Positions 35,982 through 44,805 of a stretch of DNA of 64,000 bases are shown here, piece after piece; the first letter of the stretch is position 1, and the number at the start of each line of letters is the position of its first letter. The notes beneath the pieces were generated by a model, which searched no databases, was not told the DNA's origin, and saw nothing but the letters and a program-made list of their open reading frames with translations. Origin of the DNA: CAYPIE01 sp964410665 (GTDB lineage: Bacteria; Planctomycetota; Planctomycetia; Gemmatales; Gemmataceae). The translations under genes and the position numbers were made by a program. The stretch spans positions 35,849 to 99,848 of the forward strand of contig CAYPIE010000011.1 of the NCBI GenBank assembly GCA_964410665.1. The letters run 5' to 3'.

Positions 35982-36875
35982 GCGTCGAGGCACATACATT
36001 CGCAACTGCCCGGCCGCGGGCCGGGCAATGATCTGTTGCGCGGTGATCGACTGGATCACCGCAGGGTCGGTGAGTACGGTTAATAGTTCCGCATCCTCGG
36101 GGTTAGTCGAGAGACCTGGTGCCAAAGCGACAAGCCGAGCATAGCGCGGGCATTCATCCCAGGGGTCCTCGAGTTCACAAAAATGATTTGTGGTCAGAAG
36201 CGGTTCGGTTGCTCCGACAGGCCTTCTGGTGGAGTAGCGGCGTGGTGTTCGCTCCACACTTACGCGGTCTTCGTTCCTCAAGCCAACCAGCGTGATGATT
36301 CCTGCCGAAGCCAGCCGCGTCGACTCGGCGAGATGGACGGCTTCGTCGAAGTCTGCTGCGGTGTCCAGCAGTTGCCGCAAAAATAGCAGCATGGGCATCC
36401 CGTCCAGGTCGGGAACTCCGCTGACGGCATTGAGGGCTACGGCGAAGCCCCGCTGGGATAGGCCCGTTATGACTCCAACTAGTCCAACAAAGCCGGCCTG
36501 TAGGCCATAGTCGGTAGCTAGGATGCAGCTCGCACGGGCCAATTCATGTTCTGGAAACCAGTCCATGTTCCGCGCCAATACTGGCCCGACTTCGGTCGAA
36601 AGTGCCAGTGTGGAGCAAGCCTGAGTAGTCACTAGGTCGTAACTGAGATTGCCTAGGAATAGGTCGACGGGATCCACATCTAGGGTCTGGGCTAACACCT
36701 CGACCCGCTCACTAACATCCGGAAAGCGTCCCATGGCAAGCACAGCGAGCATTCGTGCATTGGGGTCGAACATGCTCAGCGTCTGTGCAAGCAATTGCTT
36801 GGACGCCTCAACGTAAAATGGCGAGTAAGGCGGGTCAATGTGAGGTACTTCCACCCAGGGTGAAGTTGGATTCAT
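35970..36875 (-). CDS. Acid-ceramidase/C45-like Ntn amidohydrolase
   Basis: 301 residues. The central TTQACSTLALSTEVGPVLARNMDW (quoted in parts: TTQACSTLAL and VLARNMDW) is the signature of linear-amide C-N hydrolases, where Cys in ACSTL becomes the N-terminal nucleophile after self-cleavage and NMDW binds substrate. TNHF and a conserved Arg complete the pattern. Members include acid ceramidase, N-acylethanolamine amidase and penicillin acyltransferase-like enzymes. No signal peptide is clear. It is divergent from the SDR gene, sharing a 26-bp intergenic space. Confidence 0.7.
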   Translation of the reverse strand: MNPTSPWVEVPHIDPPYSPFYVEASKQLLAQTLSMFDPNARMLAVLAMGRFPDVSERVEVLAQTLDVDPVDLFLGNLSYDLVTTQACSTLALSTEVGPVLARNMDWFPEHELARASCILATDYGLQAGFVGLVGVITGLSQRGFAVALNAVSGVPDLDGMPMLLFLRQLLDTAADFDEAVHLAESTRLASAGIITLVGLRNEDRVSVERTPRRYSTRRPVGATEPLLTTNHFCELEDPWDECPRYARLVALAPGLSTNPEDAELLTVLTDPAVIQSITAQQIIARPAAGQLRMYVPRRLLA

Positions 36876-36901
36876 TCGCAGATCTCATCGAGGAGAAATC
36901 G

Positions 36902-37657
36902 ATGGCAGTACAACCAGTCGCCTTGGTGACCGGCAGCGGCAAGCGTCGCGTTGGATCGTTTGTCGCAGATGCCTTGGCCGAGGCAGGCTACGCTCTCATC
37001 ATCCATTACCGATCTTCGGCCCAAGAAGCTCAGGTGCAGGTCGCCAACTTCCAGGCCCACGGGACTCCAGCCATTGCTCTACAGGCAGATCTGGGCGATG
37101 AGGCAGCGGTTCAGCAGCTGATCGCTCAGGGCCTGGAACGCTTTGGCAGGCTGGATGTCCTGGTCAATGCCGCGGCCATTTGGGAACGTAAACCACTTGA
37201 GCAGGTCACCGCTGCCGATGTCCGGCGACATTTCGAGACCAATGCCCTGGGCAGCTTTCTCTGTGCCCAGCAAGCCGGTTTGCAGATGGTCCAACAACCT
37301 GAGGGCGGCGTCATTATTAATATCGGCGACTGGGCCGAAATCCGCCCTTACCCTGACTATGCGGCCTATTTTCCCTCCAAGGGAGCTGTCACTGCCATGA
37401 CCCGCGCGCTCGCCGTGGAACTAGGAACTCGCAATCCCAATGTCCGAGTCAATGCCATCCTGCCCGGCCCGGTCATGCTGCCTCCCGATATGCCTGAGGA
37501 GGTTCGTCAGCAGGTCATCCACGCTACCTTGGTCAAGCGCGAGGGCCGGCCGACCCATGTGGCCCAGGCGGTCTTGGCGCTCATCAACAATGACTTCGTC
37601 ACGGGAGTATGTTTGCCCGTCGATGGCGGCCGTAGTGTATATGCTCCGGATGTCTAA
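36902..37657 (+). CDS. Pteridine-reductase-like SDR (FolM/PTR1 type)
   Basis: 251 residues from the ATG at 36902 (GAGGAG eight bases upstream). The nucleotide motif TGSGKRRVG (10-18) has the Lys-Arg-Arg turn of NADPH-preferring pteridine reductases instead of the usual TGxxxGIG. NAAAIW follows. The catalytic Ser of classical SDRs is replaced by Asp143, with Tyr156 and Lys160, at exactly the D-(12 residues)-Y-x3-K spacing of PTR1. It most likely reduces dihydrobiopterin, dihydromonapterin or dihydrofolate. Genes for folate synthesis are not adjacent. Confidence 0.8.
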   Translation: MAVQPVALVTGSGKRRVGSFVADALAEAGYALIIHYRSSAQEAQVQVANFQAHGTPAIALQADLGDEAAVQQLIAQGLERFGRLDVLVNAAAIWERKPLEQVTAADVRRHFETNALGSFLCAQQAGLQMVQQPEGGVIINIGDWAEIRPYPDYAAYFPSKGAVTAMTRALAVELGTRNPNVRVNAILPGPVMLPPDMPEEVRQQVIHATLVKREGRPTHVAQAVLALINNDFVTGVCLPVDGGRSVYAPDV

Positions 37658-37669
37658 CCGAGGATCGCA

Positions 37670-39373
37670 TCAGTACCCAAGCGCACGCCCGTCAATCCGC
37701 TGATCGGCAACGCCGTGGTACTTTCCGGACTCGGGATCAACCCAGATGCTATGCGCATCCCCTTGCCGGGTGCCGTCGACCGTGTGTCCCAGGGCACGCA
37801 ATTTTTGCACCAGCAATGGATGTGTTTCCATACCCTCGAAGCGGATGCGGTCTGGGAACCATGCATGATGCAGGCGGGGAGCATCCACTGCTTCGACCGG
37901 CGACATGCCAAAGTCAATGCTGTTGACCAGCACGTTGACGACCGTGTTGATGATGGTCCGGCCACCAGGACTGCCGGTGATTAGATAAGCTTTGCCATCG
38001 CGGAGCACCAGGGTCGGCGTCTGGGAACTAAGCATCCGTTTGCCGGGGGCGGGCAGATTCGCTTCAGTGCCGATTGCCCCACGCCGATTGGTGACACCGG
38101 GCCGGTGATTGAAGTCGGTCATCTCGTTGTTAAGCAAGTAGCCAGCACCGGGGACGACGATCCGCGTGCCGTAGCTTGCCTCAAGGGTATAGGTGTTGGA
38201 AACCGCCATCCCCTTAGCATCCATGATCGAGAAATGGGTGGTGCTGTTCCCTTCGCCGGCCAAGGGGAATTCGCCGGCTTCGGCCAATACTTCACTGGGA
38301 GTAGCCCGATCCGGGTTGATCGACTGAGCCAGCTTTTTGGCATAAGCCTTGGAGGTAAGCTTCGCCGGGATCTCCACAAAATCGGCATCGCCCAGGTAAC
38401 GGGCTCGGTCAAAGTAACTTCGCCGCATAGTCTCAATCAGGAGATGATTGGTGCGGGCGGACCAGCGTCCCTGGTTAGTCAGATCGAAATTCTCCAGCAC
38501 ATTGAGCATCTGCACCAGACAGATACCGCCGGAACTGGGCGGCGGTGGACCGTAAACATCCAAGCCGCGGTAGGTTCCATGGATGGGTTCACGTACTTTG
38601 GCAGTGTAGTTGGCCAGATCTTCCTTGGTAATCAACCCCTGGCCGCGTTGCATTTCTTGGACCAACAGGTCGGCCAATTTCCCAGTGTAGAAGGCATCTG
38701 GGCCTTGTTGAGCAATCCGTTTCAGGGTCTCGGCCAGTTCGGGCTGGCGTAGGGTATCGCCGGGATCCCAGAGCGGATTCGCACCGGGCTTGCCAAAGGT
38801 GTTGCGAAACGGTTTGGGGGTGCGTGGCGAAGCGAGCACCAGGTTGAGCGAGGCGACACGCGCGGCGGTCAAGGGGAAGCCATTCTCGGCCAGGGCGATG
38901 GCAGGGGCCAGTAAGTCCTTCCAGGGCAGGGTGCCATATTGCTGATGAGCCAGTTCGAGCCCTCGGACAGTGCCGGGAACGCCCACAGCGTCGTGCGCGA
39001 AGGGGTCAGCACCTTCAGAAAATAGCGTCCGTGTAGCCGCTTTGGGGGCTTTTTCGCGATATTCAATGCAAACCGGCTTTTTCCCAGGTGCTGGCAGAAC
39101 CAGCATAAAGCCGCCGCCACCGATATTGCCCGCCTGTGGATAGGTCACCGCCATGGTAAAGGCGACGGCGATCGAGGCATCGACCGCGTTACCCCCGGCT
39201 TTGAGGATGTCCACGCCCACCTGCGTCGCCAGTGGCGACACCGAGACGACCATACCCTGGGTGCCGATCTCGGCTTGCCGACGGGGCTCGGAATCGGCCG
39301 CGGTAGGTGAACACGCTCCGAGGCTCATCAGGAGCAAGCTAATTCCACACCCCCGAGCGATGTCGCATTGCAT
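37670..39373 (-). CDS. ggt: Gamma-glutamyltransferase lipoprotein
   Basis: 567 residues from the ATG at 39373 (GGAG about 12 nt upstream). A lipobox LGAC with Cys21 marks it as a lipoprotein. The GGT fold is complete: GMVVSVSPLATQVGVDIL, GGNAVDASIAVAFTMAV, IGGGGFMLV, EYREKAP, the catalytic Thr378 at the cleavage site (STTHFSIMD), and a C-terminal GSPGGRTIINTVVNVL. The precursor would autocleave before Thr378 and act on glutathione or gamma-glutamyl peptides in the periplasm. Convergent with the SDR gene, 12 bp apart. Confidence 0.92.
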   Translation of the reverse strand: MQCDIARGCGISLLLMSLGACSPTAADSEPRRQAEIGTQGMVVSVSPLATQVGVDILKAGGNAVDASIAVAFTMAVTYPQAGNIGGGGFMLVLPAPGKKPVCIEYREKAPKAATRTLFSEGADPFAHDAVGVPGTVRGLELAHQQYGTLPWKDLLAPAIALAENGFPLTAARVASLNLVLASPRTPKPFRNTFGKPGANPLWDPGDTLRQPELAETLKRIAQQGPDAFYTGKLADLLVQEMQRGQGLITKEDLANYTAKVREPIHGTYRGLDVYGPPPPSSGGICLVQMLNVLENFDLTNQGRWSARTNHLLIETMRRSYFDRARYLGDADFVEIPAKLTSKAYAKKLAQSINPDRATPSEVLAEAGEFPLAGEGNSTTHFSIMDAKGMAVSNTYTLEASYGTRIVVPGAGYLLNNEMTDFNHRPGVTNRRGAIGTEANLPAPGKRMLSSQTPTLVLRDGKAYLITGSPGGRTIINTVVNVLVNSIDFGMSPVEAVDAPRLHHAWFPDRIRFEGMETHPLLVQKLRALGHTVDGTRQGDAHSIWVDPESGKYHGVADQRIDGRALGY

Positions 39374-39515
39374 ACTGCGTCTCCGTGCAAAATTCTCTGG
39401 TTGCTGGGCTTTCTCATCGTCGCAATTTTTCGCAGAATCACAACCAGAGAGTGGAACCCCAACGCGCAAGTTCTCCTCTCAATCGATGTTCAGCTTAGGC
39501 AGGCAAAAGTCTCGG

Positions 39516-39935
39516 TTAGGGCAAGGATCCATTGGTCGGGGTGATCACCAGTTCATCACGGACCGCCTTTACCCCCAAGGTGGTCTCGGCCAGGATTTTG
39601 GCCCGAAGCCGCCGGGTATCATCCTCAACCTGCCCACGCAGGACAATGGTCCCGTCCCCTTCCGCGGCGACCTCGATCTGAGCGTCTTGCAAGAGTTTGT
39701 CAGTCTGCAGGCGGGCTTGCACCTGGTTGCGGGGGGCAGTCGTACTCGAGCGGGATGTGCCAGGTTGCAAGGTGGCCCAGGTGCCATCCAACGTTTGGCG
39801 AACTGTCGGCAACAGGCTGGTGCCCCGCTGGCGCAGCTTGCTGCCGAGCTGTTCAAAATGCTGCTTCTCTTGGGCATCGCAGCCGAACAACAACACGGCC
39901 AGGCTGACCAGAGGCAGTCGTCGACGTACGTTCAT
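39516..39935 (-). CDS. BON-domain lipoprotein
   Basis: 139 residues. A lipoprotein signal ends at LLFGC (Cys19). The C-terminal half (about 70-135) is a BON domain, with VQARLQTDKLLQDAQIEV, GTIVLRGQVEDDTRR and VKAVRDELVITP, a phospholipid-binding module found in OsmY-like proteins. It probably associates with the membrane or periplasmic surface and helps envelope stability. It stands alone with no tight neighbours. Confidence 0.82.
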   Translation of the reverse strand: MNVRRRLPLVSLAVLLFGCDAQEKQHFEQLGSKLRQRGTSLLPTVRQTLDGTWATLQPGTSRSSTTAPRNQVQARLQTDKLLQDAQIEVAAEGDGTIVLRGQVEDDTRRLRAKILAETTLGVKAVRDELVITPTNGSLP

Positions 39936-40133
39936 AGGTAGAGCTCCTAGAGTTTATGCAGACGTCGGAGGATCCTACCCGCAGTGTGGGTCGTCCGGGG
40001 CCGACGCAGGGGTCCACCATGGATGGATCAGCGCGGAAAGCAATGTCTACATGCTTGCTTTTCGGGGACCGGGTTTCTAGGCTGAGCGTGGGGCATTTGG
40101 AGGCCTCCCACGTGACGTGGCAGTGAGACTAGC

Positions 40134-40541
40134 ATGGCGAAGCAACCTAGCGGGCAGTCCTCTCCGACCCGGACCATTACCAGCGAACGGGCAACCCGGC
40201 TTTTTCGCTTACTGACAATGATCGGCAAGCATCCCCAACCACGCCCGGACCTGTTGCAGGAACTGGATCTGGATATCCGGGGCTTCTACCGCGATCTACA
40301 ATTCCTCCGTGACCTTGGCATCACCATTGATTTGGTGGATACTGGCTATACCTTGCGCAGCTCCTTCGAGCAAGCCCTGGCCATCCTCCCGTTTCCGGAT
40401 GCGAATCTCAATCTTCATGAGGCTATCCAATTGTCCGATGGCCGCAGCCAAGCCCACCGCAAACTCAAAGCCCTGGTGGAGCAGGTGACCGGCAAACCCT
40501 TTCGCAACCGACCCCGCACCAAATTACCGGGCAGTCGGTAA
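40134..40541 (+). CDS. Short YafY/DeoR-type HTH protein lacking the WYL domain
   Basis: 135 residues. The helix-turn-helix part (about 15-60: RATRLFRLLTMIG, RGFYRDLQFLRDLGITIDLV in parts) and the YTLRSSF wing match the N-terminus of YafY-family regulators. In those, a WYL ligand domain follows at about 140, but here the protein ends soon after a helical linker (LHEAIQLSDGRSQAHRKLK). It is therefore a stand-alone DNA-binding protein or a truncated regulator. No clear ribosome site was found. The next gene converges on it. Confidence 0.6.
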   Translation: MAKQPSGQSSPTRTITSERATRLFRLLTMIGKHPQPRPDLLQELDLDIRGFYRDLQFLRDLGITIDLVDTGYTLRSSFEQALAILPFPDANLNLHEAIQLSDGRSQAHRKLKALVEQVTGKPFRNRPRTKLPGSR

Positions 40542-40559
40542 GCCCCAGCAAACTCAGAC

Positions 40560-41417
40560 TCAACCGACTGGATTGTCCAGGCAACCCAGTCCCGTAATGT
40601 CGATGTGGATCGAATCCCCCGTTTGCAACGAAAATGCTTCCGGGGGGACAATCCCCGTCCCGGTCAAGAGCAATGCGCCGTGCGGAAAGCTGTTGTCACG
40701 AAACAGCCAGTCGACCAACTCTGTCAGTGGCCGCGTGATCTCAGTCACCTGCGTGCGCCCTTCGAAGACGGTGCTGCCTGCTCGGGTGATCTGCAGATGA
40801 ATCGCCATTTGCTCCAGCTCAGGCACCGCAGCCGCCAGGGTAATCGCCGGGCCCACCGCACAGGCACGCTGATAGATCTTCGCCTGTGGCAAGTACAGCG
40901 GATTCTCCCCTTCAATGTCTCGTGCACTCATGTCATTGCCGATGGTGTAGCCGACAATCTTGCCTGCCGGCGAAATCACCAGCGTCAGTTCCGGTTCGGG
41001 CACACTCCAGCGGCTATCGCTGCGGATGGCCACTGGTTGTCCAGGATGCACCACTCGTTCTGGCGTTGCTTTCAAGAACAACTCGGGTCGGGCAGCAGAA
41101 TACACCAGGTCATAAAACCGGGCTGCCCCCTCCGACTCCTCCTCCCGCGCCACCTTGCTGCGGCGATAGGTCACCCCCGCGGCCCAAATCTCCTGGCGGT
41201 CCACCGGGGCCAGCAAGCGCCCCTGAGTCAGCGGTTCGACGGCGGTCGACTCCGCCAGGAGTTCCTGGACCAGGGTCCATGAATCCGCTGCGTGCAGGAC
41301 ATCGCTCAGGCTAGCCACGGAAGGCCGCGCCGTCGGACTGATGACCCGAAGCTGCTGCTGGTCCAGGACGCCAAAGACCAGCTCGCCGGTTGCCCGTTGA
41401 AACTTCGCCAGTTGCAT
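40560..41417 (-). CDS. Fumarylacetoacetate hydrolase family protein
   Basis: 285 residues. The FAH C-terminal fold is visible: IWAAGVTYRRSK, PELFLKATPERVV, VPEPELTLVISPAGKIVGYTIGNDMSARDIEGENPLYLPQAKIY in parts, then LLTGTGIVPPEAFSLQTGD and a final GLGCLDNPV. Metal-binding Glu residues lie in EPEL and around DIEGEN. Relatives hydrolyse acylpyruvates, dehydrate sugar acids (2-keto-3-deoxy-fuconate or -arabinonate) or decarboxylate oxaloacetate. The GTGIVPP motif suggests the sugar-acid dehydratase branch, but the substrate is not certain. A second FAH-fold gene lies at 14415. Confidence 0.82.
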   Translation of the reverse strand: MQLAKFQRATGELVFGVLDQQQLRVISPTARPSVASLSDVLHAADSWTLVQELLAESTAVEPLTQGRLLAPVDRQEIWAAGVTYRRSKVAREEESEGAARFYDLVYSAARPELFLKATPERVVHPGQPVAIRSDSRWSVPEPELTLVISPAGKIVGYTIGNDMSARDIEGENPLYLPQAKIYQRACAVGPAITLAAAVPELEQMAIHLQITRAGSTVFEGRTQVTEITRPLTELVDWLFRDNSFPHGALLLTGTGIVPPEAFSLQTGDSIHIDITGLGCLDNPVG

Positions 41418-41581
41418 GTCTTGGGCTCGCCTGTGAGTTTGCTGCGGAAGGTCGTTTCATGCTAACCCAGCCCCGGTCCGCCCGCCAATCATGGCCCGAT
41501 CTGGAATCCAGGGTTTGCCGCCGACCATACCGGCGTTTACCTTATCAATGATTTTTTCCGTAGGACTCTGAGAGAGACATC

Positions 41582-42802
41582 ATGCGTTCCGATCTGTTAC
41601 CCATCGGGCTTGCCCTGGCGATGACCCCAACGCTGTTGGCCGAAGACAACAAACCCAACCGCGGCAAGGTCACCCTCACCGAGGAGGCCCGCGTGATCCA
41701 TAAAGCCGCTTTGTTGGTCGATGGCCACAATGACCTGCCCTGGCAACATCGCCGTGGCAAAAACCTGGAGTTTCGCTTCATTGACATCACCCGACCGCAA
41801 AAAGACCTGCATACGGACCTACCTCGCCTGCGTGAGGGAGGCGTCGGTGCCCAGTTCTGGTCGGCTTATGTCCCCGCATCGTCCATGGACAAGGGGAATG
41901 CCATCCAGCTGACTCTGGAGCAGATTGACCTGATTCACCGGTTGGTCCGTCGTTATCCCAACGATCTGGAAATGGCTTACCGCGTCGATGACATCCTTAG
42001 GATCCAAAAAGCCGGCAAAATTGCGTCCTTGATCGGCCTCGAAGGTGGCCACTCGATCAACAACTCCCTCGGAGTGCTGCGAACCCTGTATCAGCTCGGT
42101 GCCCGCTATATGACGCTGACCCATTCGGAAACCCTCGACTGGGCCGATTCTGCGACCGATGAGCCGAAAAATGATGGTCTCAGCCCCTTCGGCGAAGAAG
42201 TCGTCCGCGAGATGAACCGGCTTGGCATGCTCGTCGATCTATCCCACGTCTCCGTGGCCACCATGGAGGATGCCCTGCGGGTCAGTAAGGCCCCAGTCAT
42301 CTACTCGCACTCCTCGGCTTATGCCATTGCCAACCATCCACGCAATGTCCCTGACTCCATCCTGACCAAGCTCAAAGACAACCGGGGCGTCGTCATGGTC
42401 AACTTCTACTCGGGCTTTGTCGTCCCCGAAGGCGCACGAGCCATGCAGGAAATGTTCAGTGTTGGACGCAAACTCCGCAAACGCTATGCCGACGATGAAG
42501 AGGCTTTCCGTGCGGCCTACCGGCAGTGGCAAAAAGAACACCCCTTTCCCCGTGGCAGTGTCCACACTGTCGTCGACCATATCGAACACATCATTAAGAT
42601 CGCCGGGATCGATCATGTCGGCCTGGGTTCCGACTATGATGGCATCGGCATGGTGCCCGAACAGCTCGAAGATGTCGCTAGCTACCCCTATATCACACAA
42701 GAGCTACTCAACCGAGGCTACAACCGAAAGCAAATTCACAAAGTTCTTGGCGGCAACCTCATCCGCGTATTCCGTGAAGCCGAGCGGGTTGCTGGCAAGT
42801 GA
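41582..42802 (+). CDS. Secreted M19 membrane dipeptidase
   Basis: 406 residues with GAGAGAG just upstream of the ATG. A signal peptide (1-20) precedes the M19 renal-dipeptidase fold. Zinc ligands are seen in VDGHNDLPW, IGLEGGHSI, SHSSAYAI and the C-terminal GLGSDYDGIGMVPEQL. MTLTHSETLDWADSAT and VDLSHVSVATM are also typical. It cleaves dipeptides, often with D-amino acids, in the periplasm, in keeping with peptide or cell-wall recycling. The following 420 bp to the next gene are repeat rich. Confidence 0.92.
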   Translation: MRSDLLPIGLALAMTPTLLAEDNKPNRGKVTLTEEARVIHKAALLVDGHNDLPWQHRRGKNLEFRFIDITRPQKDLHTDLPRLREGGVGAQFWSAYVPASSMDKGNAIQLTLEQIDLIHRLVRRYPNDLEMAYRVDDILRIQKAGKIASLIGLEGGHSINNSLGVLRTLYQLGARYMTLTHSETLDWADSATDEPKNDGLSPFGEEVVREMNRLGMLVDLSHVSVATMEDALRVSKAPVIYSHSSAYAIANHPRNVPDSILTKLKDNRGVVMVNFYSGFVVPEGARAMQEMFSVGRKLRKRYADDEEAFRAAYRQWQKEHPFPRGSVHTVVDHIEHIIKIAGIDHVGLGSDYDGIGMVPEQLEDVASYPYITQELLNRGYNRKQIHKVLGGNLIRVFREAERVAGK

Positions 42803-42834
42803 ACCAAAACGACAACGCTTGCGCGAAGTCCGCA

Positions 42835-42856
42835 CCCCCGGACGCACGTCCGGGGG
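42835..42856. repeat. Dispersed GC hairpin, family C (copy 1)
   Basis: CCCCCGGACG (42835-42844) pairs perfectly with CGTCCGGGGG (42847-42856), two-base loop CA. It sits 32 bp after the M19 stop and could end that transcript, although no T-run follows. Near-identical cores with a TGAC or GTCA loop recur at 63382-63401, 63571-63590 and 63889-63908. Confidence 0.8.
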
Positions 42857-42981
42857 TCGTCTCCGGCGGGAGATTGCTTGGGATAACTGCCTGTCTGAAA
42901 AGAAGTTAAGGCAAATCCCCATCCGTTGCTGCCCGCAGGACACACCTCCTTCGCGGTCTAAACAAGCCCATTCGGTGCTAT

Positions 42982-43047
42982 AAAACGTCCCCAAAAAGCC
43001 CCGGAAACGTCCCGAAAATGTCCGGAAACATCCCGGAAAACGCTAGG
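42982..43047 (-). repeat. 11-bp helically phased repeat (locus 2)
   Basis: Six consecutive 11-mers on the plus strand: AAAACGTCCCC, AAAAAGCCCCG, GAAACGTCCCG, AAAATGTCCGG, AAACATCCCGG, AAAACGCTAGG. Each combines an A-run with a GTCC-like core in register with the DNA helix. On the minus strand they read like the GGACAGTTT units of 19401-19444. A bent-DNA or multi-site binding role is inferred. Confidence 0.8.
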
Positions 43048-43222
43048 ACAATCAGAATCGCATCTGATCTATGTGGGAATACCGAACAGGCGAGAATACT
43101 GCCTATAGGTATATAGGTAGCCAGTGACGTGAAATCATGATTTTTTTCTCAGCGCGCCATCGAGTGCGCGTCCAGGACCGTCGCTGCCTCACGGGCAGGA
43201 CCCGCGAGCGGACACCCACTTG

Positions 43223-44152
43223 TCACCCTCGTCGAGCGCGACCAAAATAAAGCCGCAACAATAGTCCCCGTAAGCCGGATGAAGTCCCATCGAGCACATA
43301 CGGCTTGCCGTCGAGGATGCTAAAGAATGTGTAGAAGTCATCGGGTTGCTGGGCCGTCTCCAGCAAGGTGAAGGTGCTACGGCCAGCCCGCTGCCGGCCG
43401 AGGTTGCGCTCGAGGACCACGCGATGGATCACGCGCGTGTCGGGGTCAATGTCTAAGGTGACCGAGCGGAGTCTGGCCCAGCGGCGGAAACGGCGTTGCG
43501 CCTGAATGCGCACTAGCTCGGGCTTATCCGGCACCTCCTGGCGGGTCAGCTGCCAGTGGGCCAGCAGGTCGTCTAACATGGTGTCCAGGTCGAGGCCACA
43601 AAAGTCGCTGACGATCGCCATCGACTCGGGAACCTCGGCTTCAGTAAAGCTAAGGACCAGTTTACGATTTGGCGTAAACCAGTAGTTGTTCGCTCCGTCC
43701 TTGCCCCACGCCCAGGGGCGGCCGTTGGGGTCGATCGATTCCAGCCGCAGACGGTCGCCGCGGGTCCACAAGCGAGCCTTGCGCGGCCGCGTGATCAGGG
43801 GTAGTTGGTCTCGCAGCCAAGGCTCCCAGTGGGATTCCACCACATAATGGCGGTCTGGCTGTTCGGTCAATGCCGTCCGCGCCTCTTTGACGATCCGCTC
43901 GGCCGAGGCATACGCTTGGTTGGGTTCGAGCACCCAGAACAGCATCAGCAACAGACTCGCTGCCAGAGTCAGGCCCAGGCTCATTCGCAACAGCAGTCGC
44001 GACCAACTGGCAGGACTTGCCTGCTGGTGCGCCTGCCGGCGACGGACGTTGCCAAGAACCGTCTGGGGGTCGACTTTCGCGGCTTCACGATCGAGGTGCT
44101 GGCGAACCAGCTCCTCGATGGGTTCCGGGGGAATGGATTCACGCGGGTTCAT
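43223..44152 (-). CDS. Single-span anti-sigma-like membrane protein
   Basis: 309 residues. A cytoplasmic N-terminus (1-50) is followed by one transmembrane helix (about 53-75, LLLRMSLGLTLAASLLLMLF) and a large extracytoplasmic domain with YVVESHWEPW, KARLWTRGDRLRLES, WAWGKDGANNYWFTP and RVIHRVVLERN. The latter pattern resembles LolA/RseB-like outer-membrane sensor folds, but is not certain. It overlaps the ECF gene by 4 bp, the classical position of an anti-sigma factor. No zinc ZAS motif is seen. Confidence 0.72.
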   Translation of the reverse strand: MNPRESIPPEPIEELVRQHLDREAAKVDPQTVLGNVRRRQAHQQASPASWSRLLLRMSLGLTLAASLLLMLFWVLEPNQAYASAERIVKEARTALTEQPDRHYVVESHWEPWLRDQLPLITRPRKARLWTRGDRLRLESIDPNGRPWAWGKDGANNYWFTPNRKLVLSFTEAEVPESMAIVSDFCGLDLDTMLDDLLAHWQLTRQEVPDKPELVRIQAQRRFRRWARLRSVTLDIDPDTRVIHRVVLERNLGRQRAGRSTFTLLETAQQPDDFYTFFSILDGKPYVLDGTSSGLRGLLLRLYFGRARRG

Positions 44153-44733
44153 GGTGGATTCTCTTGGCCCACGTAGGCAGCGAGGTATTTGGCCATAGCC
44201 TGGCGGGCGCGATGAATCAGCACGCCCGCGTGGCTGAGGGTCAGATTCAGGATCTCGGCGATCTCCTGCTGACTATAGCCAAGACTACGCAGTTCCAGGG
44301 CCGCACGTTGGCGTTGCGGCAGCCGGGCGAGTCCGGCTGCGATCGATTCGGCGAGCTCATGGCCGATCGCCTCCGCATCGGGCGCTGCCGTGCTGCGATC
44401 GGCCGGGTCATGGTCGTATTCTTCGCTGCCGTCGCCGTTGGGGCTGGTCTGATAGAGGCGATAGATGGGCCGCCGCCGGGTTCGGTCATTGATACAGGCG
44501 TTGGTAATCGAACGCATCAACAATTTGCGGCCATCCCGCGGCAAATCATACACATCGGCCTTTTGCAACAACCGGCAGTAACAGTCCTGCACGATGTCTT
44601 CGGCCCGGTCCCGGTCGCGCAACAGGGACGTGGCATACGCGACGGCCTGGGCCGCCGTGGCCAGAACCCATTGCTCCAGGGCATCGGCTGACCGTTCCGG
44701 ATCCACCCTGCACCTCAGATCACTCATCGACAT
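44149..44733 (-). CDS. ECF RNA polymerase sigma factor
   Basis: 194 residues. Region 2 (AAQAVAYATSLLRDRDRAEDIVQDCYCRLLQKAD in parts) and region 4 (LARLPQRQRAALELRSLGYSQQEIAEILNL, then VLIHRARQAMAKYL) are clear. A linker of about 35 residues rich in Asp/Pro separates them. It is translationally coupled to the anti-sigma-like gene and lies 72 bp downstream of the ECF-HEAT fusion gene on the same strand. Its regulon is unknown. Confidence 0.9.
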   Translation of the reverse strand: MSMSDLRCRVDPERSADALEQWVLATAAQAVAYATSLLRDRDRAEDIVQDCYCRLLQKADVYDLPRDGRKLLMRSITNACINDRTRRRPIYRLYQTSPNGDGSEEYDHDPADRSTAAPDAEAIGHELAESIAAGLARLPQRQRAALELRSLGYSQQEIAEILNLTLSHAGVLIHRARQAMAKYLAAYVGQENPP

Positions 44734-44805
44734 AGAGCCAACACCGCCACTGCCTGCAATCTTACGGTGTTTTTTCCGCGCTGGCGGTGATGACCCGGGA
44801 TGATG

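Larger units (their letters stand above)
42803..43222. other. Repeat-rich convergent intergenic region
   Basis: Between the M19 gene (plus) and the anti-sigma-like gene (minus), no coding sequence is supported. It carries a family C hairpin (42835-42856) and a six-unit 11-bp phased repeat (42982-43047), listed separately. CTATAGGTATATAGG near 43101 is a short AT-rich repeat. The convergent setting suggests transcription termination or domain-boundary functions rather than promoters. Confidence 0.6.
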
